Assembly (NCBI GenBank): GCA_024222485.1
Contig: JAAEPJ010000368.1
Coordinates: 1-24,207 of the forward strand
Direction of reading: 5' to 3'
DNA: 24,207 bases
Source of the DNA: a bacterium
Lineage (GTDB): Bacteria > RUG730 > JAAEPJ01
The notes below the pieces were generated by a model. That model saw only the letters and a list, made by a program, of their open reading frames with translations. It had not been told where the DNA came from and made no database searches. The stretch's first letter is position 1, and the number at the start of each line of letters is the position of its first letter. Both the position numbers and the translations under genes were made by a program. Below are positions 1-5,831 of this stretch, piece after piece.

Positions 1-1
1 C

Positions 2-433
2 AATTATGAACCAACAATACCAGAAAAAAAGGAGTGGGAATTCGTATACGACTTTGTACTTGAAGAATTGGAAGAATATAGACAGGCTTGCGAAAACGGA
101 GACATCGTGGAAGTTTTGGATGCTTTGTGTGATATTGCTTACGTTTCCCTTGGGAACGGTACTATGTTACACGGCCTTAAAGATAAGATATGGCCTGCAT
201 ATCAAGAAGTACAAGGTAGCAATATGTCGAAGTCTTGCAGCACTAAAGAAGAAGCCATGGAAACTGTCACCCTCCGCTCTAAAGAACAAGCTGAGCCATG
301 TCACTTTGAACAGGTCGAAGACCGATTCGTAGTGTATAGAACAAGAGATAGAAAAGTAATGAAATCAATTAATTACTATAGACCTGATTTGAAACAATTC
401 TTTACAGGGAATGAATTAAAAAAATTCAATTAA
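2..433 (+). CDS. MazG-like nucleotide pyrophosphohydrolase, 5' end outside window
   Basis: The reading frame is open from base 2, so the gene begins before the window and only the last 143 codons are seen. The visible protein has the all-alpha NTP-pyrophosphatase pattern: an acidic EELEEY helix followed by a second helix with EVLDALCD, giving the ExxE...ExxD arrangement that binds Mg2+ in MazG-like enzymes. The next part (NGTMLHGLKDK, then SNMSKSC) and the end with KVMKSINYYRPDL resemble phage and bacterial MazG-like proteins. Such enzymes hydrolyse (d)NTPs to the monophosphate and PPi; in phages they are thought to adjust nucleotide pools, but the substrate cannot be read here. Base composition is richer in G+C (about 40% in places) than the next genes. 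An ATG at 68 lies inside the family homology, so it is probably not the start. A hairpin terminator follows at 443. Confidence 0.75.
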   Translation, partial: NYEPTIPEKKEWEFVYDFVLEELEEYRQACENGDIVEVLDALCDIAYVSLGNGTMLHGLKDKIWPAYQEVQGSNMSKSCSTKEEAMETVTLRSKEQAEPCHFEQVEDRFVVYRTRDRKVMKSINYYRPDLKQFFTGNELKKFN

Positions 434-442
434 ATAAAACTT

Positions 443-461
443 AGGCTCCCTCAGGGAGCCT
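443..461 (+). terminator. Hairpin terminator after the MazG-like gene
   Basis: AGGCTCCC and GGGAGCCT form a perfect 8-bp stem with a 3-base TCA loop, 9 bases after the stop codon at 433, followed by TTGTATATT. The U tract is short, so termination may be incomplete. A phage promoter-like motif starts 4 bases downstream. Alternatively the hairpin could act on polymerase expression: T4 and RB69 gp43 repress their own translation by binding a hairpin. In those phages the hairpin overlaps the ribosome-binding region, whereas this one ends about 30 bases before the start codon, so the terminator reading is preferred. Confidence 0.7.
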
Positions 462-464
462 TTG

Positions 465-492
465 TATATTCACATTAAATAAAAGTTATATA
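465..492 (+). promoter_or_regulatory. TATATTCAC promoter-like motif upstream of split polymerase gene
   Basis: The core TATATTCAC (465-473) is followed by ATTAAATAAAAGTTATATA and then the ATG at 493. The same core and a similar downstream pattern (TAAATA-like block, then GTTAT, then ATG) occur before 5168 and 23762. There is no Shine-Dalgarno sequence. The TAAATA block resembles the TATAAATA late promoter of T4-like phages, but polymerase genes are not normally late, so the class is not decided. No transcription data are available. Confidence 0.5.
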
Positions 493-2244
493 ATGTATAA
501 AAAGTGTTATCAAGGTAAAAAATTAGGAGATAATTATTTTGAAATGCATCTATGGGAAGAAGATGGTGAACATCAAATTGTACCCTATAGAAATGTAGTA
601 TACCAGGAATGTACTGAAGAAGAACACACACATAAAGGATTAAATGGTGAATTCTTAAAACCTATATCTAAATGGTTTTATTCTAAAAACCCTGATTATA
701 GTGCTAAAAATACTCCTAATTTACATTTTCATGATATGAAACCTCATCAAAAGTTTTTAGTTGAGCGTTATGGTGTAAATGATGTTCCTTCTAAGGGGCA
801 TAGAGAAGTATTTTTTGACATTGAGTGTGAAATAGGAGGGGCATTAACTGAAGAATATATTGAGGATGCTCCTATGCCTATTACTTCTATTGCTTGGTGG
901 GATAAACAAAAAGATTATTGGTCCATTCTTATTTTAGATAAAAAAAACCAACTATCACACACTAAAACTGGCAAAAATAAAAACAAAGAAATTATCCCTT
1001 GTGCTACAGAAAATGAGTTATTAGCTAAATTTGTTGAAGCTATAAGAGAAATGGATCCTGACATATTAGTAGGTTATAACTCAGATTATTTTGATATACC
1101 TTACTTATATTACAGAATGTGTAGAACAATAGGTAAAGATTGGGCTGATCATTTATCTCCTATTGGTAAAGTAGTTTCTAAGAAAAATAATAAATATTTC
1201 TTTAAACAAAATCAATATGTAGATATTGTAGGCATTGAATCTTTAGATTATATTCGTTTACATAAAAAATACAGTTGGAAAGATGAACCAAGCTGGAAGT
1301 TAGATGCTATTGGAGAAAAATATGTTGGTATGAAAAAAGTTGAATACGAAGGAAACTTAGACCAATTATTTGAGACTGACATACATAAATTTATTCAATA
1401 TAATTTTGTTGATGTTGAAATTTTACAAAAATTAGATGAAAAACTACAGTATTTAGCTTTAACTAAAAACTTATCTCATAAAGGAAAACATAATTATAGT
1501 GAAGTATATGCTAATAGTATATCTCAAGATGGTGCTATTTCAGCCTATTTATTATCTCAAGGTATAGTACCACCTCCAAAAGAACCCTTTCCCCAAAAGA
1601 AAGATAGTTATGCAGGAGGGTATCTTTTTTGCCCCAAAGCAGGATTGTATAAGTATATGTTTGATGAGGATTTAACTTCACTGTATCCATCTATAATAAT
1701 GTCTATAAACATAGGTAAGGAAACATTTGTTGGGCGTATTATAGATGCTGATGATCGTAATAATAGATTGGGTCTTAACGATCTAAAAGAACGTGATCCT
1801 GATGAAGAATTATTAGTTGAAAATAAAAAACGACAACAAACTAATGTAAATGTTGGTAGACTAATAGCTATGATTGAACAAAATAATTTAGCAGTAGCAG
1901 CTAACGGCTCAATGTTCAGAACAGATAAGGAATCAGTTTTATCTACTATTTTAAAGAAATGGTTTGAGGAACGAGTTGTTTATAAAAACCGTATGAAAAA
2001 AGCTTATAAAGCAGGAGATAAAGAATTAGGTGAATATAATCACTTAATGCAGTATACAATGAAAATTTTATTAAATAGTTTATATGGGGCTACTGCTTTA
2101 CCTTCATTTAGATATGGTATGAACTTCCAAACATTAAGTGAAGCAATTACATTAAGTGGACACAGAATAATACAAGAATCAGCTTTATGTGCAAATCGTC
2201 ACATGAATAAAGTTATGAGAAATGAAATAAAATTAGATATATGA
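493..2244 (+). CDS. 43: Family B DNA polymerase, N-terminal part (gp43A: exonuclease, motifs A and B)
   Basis: This is the first 583 residues of a T4 gp43-like replicative DNA polymerase. All three 3'-5' exonuclease motifs are intact: FDIE with D109 and E111, GYNSDYFD around N196-D201, and YNFVDVE with D307. The polymerase domain begins with motif A, DLTSLYPS (catalytic D393), and includes motif B, KILLNSLYG (524-532). The protein ends at residue 583, before motif C, which is encoded by the gene at 2899. The two parts total 894 residues, close to the 898 of T4 gp43, so little or nothing is missing. Fragmented gp43 genes are known in some Aeromonas T4-like phages; here the halves must associate to give an active enzyme (inference). 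The stop overlaps the next start (ATGA at 2241). Confidence 0.95.
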   Translation: MYKKCYQGKKLGDNYFEMHLWEEDGEHQIVPYRNVVYQECTEEEHTHKGLNGEFLKPISKWFYSKNPDYSAKNTPNLHFHDMKPHQKFLVERYGVNDVPSKGHREVFFDIECEIGGALTEEYIEDAPMPITSIAWWDKQKDYWSILILDKKNQLSHTKTGKNKNKEIIPCATENELLAKFVEAIREMDPDILVGYNSDYFDIPYLYYRMCRTIGKDWADHLSPIGKVVSKKNNKYFFKQNQYVDIVGIESLDYIRLHKKYSWKDEPSWKLDAIGEKYVGMKKVEYEGNLDQLFETDIHKFIQYNFVDVEILQKLDEKLQYLALTKNLSHKGKHNYSEVYANSISQDGAISAYLLSQGIVPPPKEPFPQKKDSYAGGYLFCPKAGLYKYMFDEDLTSLYPSIIMSINIGKETFVGRIIDADDRNNRLGLNDLKERDPDEELLVENKKRQQTNVNVGRLIAMIEQNNLAVAANGSMFRTDKESVLSTILKKWFEERVVYKNRMKKAYKAGDKELGEYNHLMQYTMKILLNSLYGATALPSFRYGMNFQTLSEAITLSGHRIIQESALCANRHMNKVMRNEIKLDI

Positions 2245-2504
2245 CATTAAAAAAACAATCAATAAGAAAAAACATGCATATTACATCTGAGGGTAGGAAT
2301 ATACCTAAAGATGAAATAATCCAATTAAGTGAAAATTGGTCTGAAAAACAAGAAAATTTTTTTAGAAAAATGCTTAAACAAGGAGGCCAATTTAAGATAA
2401 ATGGGGTGCCTTATAAAGTAGTATTAGAACTCAGAGACGATTTAGACTCAAATGGAAACGCACCTGTAAATATACCACCAGGTCCTGGTGAAAGATCATT
2501 TTAA
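2241..2504 (+). CDS. Small unknown protein between the polymerase halves
   Basis: This 87-residue protein is not recognised. It starts in an ATGA overlap with the stop of the polymerase N-terminal gene, so it is probably translationally coupled. The N-terminal half is basic and helical (SENWSEKQENFFRKMLKQGG), then comes a short beta-like stretch (FKINGVPYKVVLEL) and a proline/glycine-rich tail (NIPPGPGERSF). No HNH, GIY-YIG or LAGLIDADG motif is visible, so it does not look like a homing endonuclease that split the polymerase gene. Codon use matches the neighbours. Its role is unknown. Confidence 0.7.
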   Translation: MTLKKQSIRKNMHITSEGRNIPKDEIIQLSENWSEKQENFFRKMLKQGGQFKINGVPYKVVLELRDDLDSNGNAPVNIPPGPGERSF

Positions 2505-2515
2505 AAAATAAAAAT

Positions 2516-2899
2516 ATGTTAGTAGAAGTATCAAACGGAGAATTATTAGACAAAATTTCAATTTTAGAGTTAAAATTACTTAAGATTGAGGATAAAGAAA
2601 AATTGGTAAATATTCAAAAAGAATTTGACACACTAAATCCTTTAGTTATAGAATTATTTGAAAAGTATGATGGTCAATTACAAAACCATTATTTAGAATT
2701 AGCTAAAATTAATGGACAACTTTGGGACATAGAAGATTGGATCAGAGATTGTGAACGTGAAAAAAGATTTGATAAAGAATTTGTAGAATTAGCTCGTTCT
2801 GTTTATATTACCAATGATAAAAGATGTGAAGTTAAAAAAATAATTAATTTAATGACTTCATCAGGTTTAGTAGAGGAAAAATCGTATAAAGAATATTAA
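2516..2899 (+). CDS. DUF6165-like protein between the polymerase halves
   Basis: This 127-residue protein starts with VEVSNGELLDKISILELKL and continues with alternating helices, a conserved-looking INGQLWDIEDWIR segment, and the ending VYITNDKRCEVKKIIN. The opening and the overall helical pattern match my memory of DUF6165 (from recall, not searched). Proteins of that family are often found in lipopolysaccharide or glycosyltransferase gene clusters; their biochemical role is unknown. Here it sits inside the split polymerase gene, and its stop overlaps the start of the C-terminal polymerase gene (TAATG at 2897). The large glycan operon from 11417 on gives it a plausible partner pathway, but that link is inference. 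Confidence 0.65.
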   Translation: MLVEVSNGELLDKISILELKLLKIEDKEKLVNIQKEFDTLNPLVIELFEKYDGQLQNHYLELAKINGQLWDIEDWIRDCEREKRFDKEFVELARSVYITNDKRCEVKKIINLMTSSGLVEEKSYKEY

Positions 2900-3834
2900 T
2901 GAAACATTTAGAAGAAACACCTTGGTGGATTTGTGACGAAGGAGATGAGAATTACTGTGCTTATGTAGATACTGATTCTAATTATTTTAACGCCGAACCT
3001 TTACTTCTTAAGTTATACCCTAATTTTGAAGAATTATCTGCAGAAAAAAAAGATGATATTCTAGAAAAGGTAGCAATGAAATATCAAGATGTAATTAATG
3101 AAGATTATGATAGATTAGCTAAGGAATGTTTTAATGTAACTGAACATCGACTTGAAATGAAAACTGAATGTGTTATTCGTTCAGCTTATTTTAGAGCAAC
3201 TCGTCGTTATGCTCAATGGATTACTAAACAGGAAGGAATTGCTAAAGAATCTTTAGATATTAAAGGTTTGGAATTTATGAAAGCAAATTTCCCACCTATC
3301 CTAGGATCATTTTTTAATGACATACTTCAACAAGTACTAAAAGGTGAAGAAAAATCTAGTATTTTAGATCAAATTAAAGTATTTAAAAAACAAATTTTAG
3401 ACGGCACAATACCACTTACTAAATTGGGCAACCCCTCAGCAGTTAAAAAACTAGAAAAATACTCAGGTAAAAATGCTAGAGCAGGAGAAATGTTTACTGA
3501 AATACTTAAAGGAGCTCCTGCACCTGTACGTGCTACTATTCGTTATAATGATTTATTAAGGTTATGGCAACTAGATAAAAAATATAATTTAATTACACAA
3601 GCAGATAAAGTTAAATGGATTTATTTAAGAGATAATCCTTACAAAATAGAAGCACTAGCATTTCAAGATTTTGATGTACCTGAAAAAATTAATGATTTTT
3701 TAAATGCCTATGCTGATAGACAAAAAGTATTTGATTCAATATTATTAAATAAATTAGAAGGATTCTTTAGTGACCTACAATGGTCTTTAGATTTAAATCC
3801 TTACACAAATGCATTAGCATCTTTTGAGATATAA
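2899..3834 (+). CDS. 43: Family B DNA polymerase, C-terminal part (gp43B: motif C, thumb)
   Basis: This 311-residue protein completes the split gp43. Motif C is near its start, YVDTDS with catalytic D24 and D26, and would pair with D393 of the N-terminal protein to bind the two metal ions. The following region (VIRSAYFRATRRYAQWI, then IKGLEFMKANFPP) corresponds to the palm end and thumb of T4 gp43, and the last residues (SLDLNPYTNALASFEI) are in the place where gp43 carries its clamp-interacting tail. The first 20 or so residues lead straight into motif C, so the break costs almost no sequence. It is coupled to the DUF6165-like gene by a TAATG overlap and followed after 23 bases by the sliding clamp gene. 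Confidence 0.95.
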   Translation: MKHLEETPWWICDEGDENYCAYVDTDSNYFNAEPLLLKLYPNFEELSAEKKDDILEKVAMKYQDVINEDYDRLAKECFNVTEHRLEMKTECVIRSAYFRATRRYAQWITKQEGIAKESLDIKGLEFMKANFPPILGSFFNDILQQVLKGEEKSSILDQIKVFKKQILDGTIPLTKLGNPSAVKKLEKYSGKNARAGEMFTEILKGAPAPVRATIRYNDLLRLWQLDKKYNLITQADKVKWIYLRDNPYKIEALAFQDFDVPEKINDFLNAYADRQKVFDSILLNKLEGFFSDLQWSLDLNPYTNALASFEI

Positions 3835-3857
3835 AATAAAATTCGTACATTACAATT

Positions 3858-4580
3858 ATGGTAAATAAAACAACACTAACATCAGTTATTTCAAAATATT
3901 ATTTAAACGGGTTAAATAATCAAGTAAAATGGCGTATTAAAGATAACCAACTAACAATCTATGCAGGTGAAAATGGTAGAGTATGTAAAGTAATCCACAA
4001 TAACTTTAATCTTGAAGATTCAGAATTAGGTGTATTTGATACTTATAAACTAAGTAAATTACTTTCTATTACTAATGGTGAATTAAATATTTCACTTGAA
4101 AAAATTAAAGCAGTTTATACTAAAATGCATATTGCTGATTTAAATTTTGATTTAACTTATTCATTAGCTGATATTTTAATTTTAGGTAAAAATACTTATT
4201 ATGAAGATCCTGAAGAATTTGAAATACAAATTGATTTAACAAATGAAGATATTAACCATTTAATTAAAGCTAAAAGTGCTTTAGCTGATGTTAATAATAT
4301 GTTAATTACAAGTACTACAGATATGGATGGAACTAATATATGTGAAATTATATTTGGTGATAATACAGGATTTTCAAATAAAATTACTTACCAACTTAGG
4401 GGTAATATTACTAAAGGAGATATTCAAATCCCATTTGATTCAGACATATTTAAAGACATTTTAAATGCTAATAAAGATATGGAAAGTGGTACATTAAAAA
4501 TATCTGAAGTAGGAATGTTAAAATTGAATTTTTCAACAATAGAAACAGAAAGTGAATATTTCATCGCTAGAAATGAATAA
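3858..4580 (+). CDS. 45: Sliding clamp (gp45-like)
   Basis: This 240-residue protein resembles T4 gp45 (228 residues), the trimeric ring that tethers gp43 to DNA and, in T4, also activates late transcription. Visible family features are the repeated beta-alpha-beta pattern of DNA clamps, an N-terminal segment ending in a DNA-facing basic stretch (NNQVKWRIKDNQLTIYA), the FDTYKLSKLLSI segment and the C-terminal FKDILNANKDMESGTLKISE. Position directly after the polymerase supports the call. The 23-base gap before it carries ATTCGTACATTACAATTATG, a loose variant of the TATATTCAC motif. If the phage uses T4-type clamp-dependent late transcription, this clamp would be its co-activator (inference). 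Confidence 0.85.
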   Translation: MVNKTTLTSVISKYYLNGLNNQVKWRIKDNQLTIYAGENGRVCKVIHNNFNLEDSELGVFDTYKLSKLLSITNGELNISLEKIKAVYTKMHIADLNFDLTYSLADILILGKNTYYEDPEEFEIQIDLTNEDINHLIKAKSALADVNNMLITSTTDMDGTNICEIIFGDNTGFSNKITYQLRGNITKGDIQIPFDSDIFKDILNANKDMESGTLKISEVGMLKLNFSTIETESEYFIARNE

Positions 4581-4678
4581 TCACATATGTATAATAGAAC
4601 ATAAGATTGCAGCTAGGGCGCGTTGTTATGTTTAAATTAAATTAATCGAGAGCTTCGGCCTCACAAAAACTAAATGAT
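4581..4678 (+). promoter_or_regulatory. Structured leader upstream of hsp20
   Basis: This 98-base stretch is the longest gene-free segment of the window. It starts with TCACATATGTATAATAG, which contains a TATAAT box, and then offers two hairpins. AACATAA (4598-4604) pairs with TTATGTT (4626-4632). GAGAGC-TTCG-GCCTC (4648-4662) forms a stem with one bulged A and a stable UUCG tetraloop. A GC-rich patch (GCTAGGGCGCG, 4612-4622) stands out in an AT-rich genome. Bacterial hsp20 genes often have RNA thermometers in their leaders, so this may be a regulatory 5' UTR. No Shine-Dalgarno is present for a thermometer to mask, and the hairpin is not followed by a U tract, so it is not a terminator. Confidence 0.4.
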
Positions 4679-5098
4679 ATGAGTACATTATTCAATGAAC
4701 GTACACCGTTCGACTTACTATTCCGTAACCTATTTAAGGCAGACGGAGTTTTCCAACCAACTACGTTTGAAAACAAACAACCACACCCACTAGATATTTT
4801 TTATGACGAAGACGGACTTCATTTTGAAGTTGCCTGTACTGGTCTAACTAAGAAAGACATTCAATTAGAAATTGATGGAGACCTTTTAAAAATTATTTAT
4901 GATAAACCCAATGACGACGAGTTTGATTATAGTGGCTACATCTATAAAGGATTAGCCAAACGATCTTTTAACTTAGGTTATAAAGTAGCAGCTAAATTTG
5001 AACTTGAAAGCCTATCAGCTGAAATGAAGGATGGCTTACTTCATATTTTTATTCCAATTGCCGAATCTAAAAAGCCAAAAACTATTAAAATTAGATAG
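4679..5098 (+). CDS. Small heat shock protein (Hsp20/alpha-crystallin)
   Basis: This 139-residue protein has the layout of Hsp20 chaperones: a short N-terminal arm (FNERTPFDLLFRNLF), an alpha-crystallin domain from about residue 36 to 125 (YDEDGLHFEVACTGLTKKDI, then LDIDG-like and the GLAKRSFNLGY segment) and the C-terminal IxI motif, IKI at 136-138, which docks on neighbouring subunits during oligomer assembly. Hsp20 proteins hold unfolding proteins without ATP; similar genes are common in T4-like cyanophages. It stands before a GroES/GroEL pair to which it could hand substrates. Its G+C (about 38% near the start) is higher than that of flanking genes, and imperfect complementary GC-rich segments lie on both sides (4612-4624 and 5114-5126), which hints at separate acquisition. 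Confidence 0.9.
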   Translation: MSTLFNERTPFDLLFRNLFKADGVFQPTTFENKQPHPLDIFYDEDGLHFEVACTGLTKKDIQLEIDGDLLKIIYDKPNDDEFDYSGYIYKGLAKRSFNLGYKVAAKFELESLSAEMKDGLLHIFIPIAESKKPKTIKIR

Positions 5099-5139
5099 AA
5101 GTTATTAAAAAAAAGCGTGTCCTAGCGCAATATTATTCG

Positions 5140-5167
5140 TATATTCACGTCTAAATAAATAAGTTAT
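5140..5167 (+). promoter_or_regulatory. TATATTCAC promoter-like motif upstream of chaperonin genes
   Basis: TATATTCAC (5140-5148) is followed by GTCTAAATAAATAAGTTAT and the ATG at 5168. Core, TAAATA block, GTTAT and distance to the start (19 bases) match the copy before 493. It would drive the unknown gene at 5168, groES and groEL. The preceding bases, 5111-5139, contain a GC-rich word (GCGTGTCCTAGCGC) but no convincing terminator. Confidence 0.5.
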
Positions 5168-5485
5168 ATGACAACAAAAAGAAAGTCTATTCAGACTATT
5201 ACCGACCCCTTGCTAGAACCATTCTTTATTACTAAAGATGAATACAGTTATACTGTAAAACAAAATGTGACATCTGATGCCTCTCATTTTAGATCTAAAG
5301 GTAAAGCAAAAACCTATGAAAAATCATTATATTATTATGCTAATTTTGAACAAGCTCTACAAAAAATTGCCAATTTAAAGGCAGATATGGAAAGTTTTAA
5401 TAGTTTAGAAGAATATATTAACAATTATATGAAAATAAGTACTAACATTAAAAATTATACAAATGGAATTAGAAGCGCTATTTAA
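5168..5485 (+). CDS. Conserved-looking phage protein of unknown function
   Basis: This 105-residue protein is not assigned to a named family. It begins TTKRKSIQTITDPLLEPFFI and continues with an aromatic-rich stretch (TKDEYSYTVKQNV), then KTYEKSLYYYANFEQALQKI and a helical C-terminal half. I recall similar proteins in marine phage genomes, without a known role. It is the first gene behind a TATATTCAC motif and overlaps groES by 23 bases, which suggests coupled expression with the chaperonin genes. A role tied to chaperonin function is possible only by association. Confidence 0.65.
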   Translation: MTTKRKSIQTITDPLLEPFFITKDEYSYTVKQNVTSDASHFRSKGKAKTYEKSLYYYANFEQALQKIANLKADMESFNSLEEYINNYMKISTNIKNYTNGIRSAI

Positions 5486-5831
5486 CGCTGTTATTGTAAA
5501 ACCAATAGAGTCAGAAGAAACTACTGTTGGTAATATCATTGTCCCGGATTTGGGAAAAGAAAAAAACGAAACTGGATTAGTAATATCAGTAGGACCTGGA
5601 CAATCAACTCTAACAGGAGATTTTATTCCTACTATTTTAAAAGTTGGAGAAAAAGTAATATTACCAACTCAAGGGTTTACTAAATTACCATACAATGGAG
5701 AAGAATACTATGTAGGTCCTGAAAATCAAATCCTTGCAAAAGTAAGCGAATCAGCTAGTATAGATGAATTACTAGATGAAACAAAAGAAAATTTAACTAA
5801 AGAAGAAATTAAAGATTTAACAAATGAGTAA
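5463..5831 (+). CDS. groES: Co-chaperonin GroES
   Basis: This 122-residue protein is a GroES-type co-chaperonin that caps the GroEL ring. The N-terminal strand (ALFNAVIVKPIE) leads to the mobile loop, where the hydrophobic IIV of GNIIVPD corresponds to the IVL tripeptide that binds GroEL. The core GLVISVGPG...LKVGEKVILP and the end of the domain, EEYYVGPENQILAKV, follow the family. Compared with about 97 residues for bacterial GroES, there is an extra acidic tail of about 25 residues (DELLDETKENLTKEEIKDL). T4 encodes only the GroES-like gp31 and relies on host GroEL, whereas here groEL follows at once with an 8-base overlap. Confidence 0.9.
   Translation: MELEALFNAVIVKPIESEETTVGNIIVPDLGKEKNETGLVISVGPGQSTLTGDFIPTILKVGEKVILPTQGFTKLPYNGEEYYVGPENQILAKVSESASIDELLDETKENLTKEEIKDLTNE

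Noticed and set aside
6-332. Open frame of 108 codons overlapping the first gene
   Set aside because: It is out of frame with the clear MazG-like coding sequence that covers the same bases from 2 to 433 and has no family-like pattern.
4598-4662. tRNA or other known small RNA between clamp and hsp20 genes
   Set aside because: No cloverleaf arms, no T-arm consensus and no CCA end could be drawn.
5111-5128. GC-rich word after hsp20 as a terminator
   Set aside because: Local pairing is only about 3 bp and no T run follows; its possible pairing with the hsp20 leader is reported separately.
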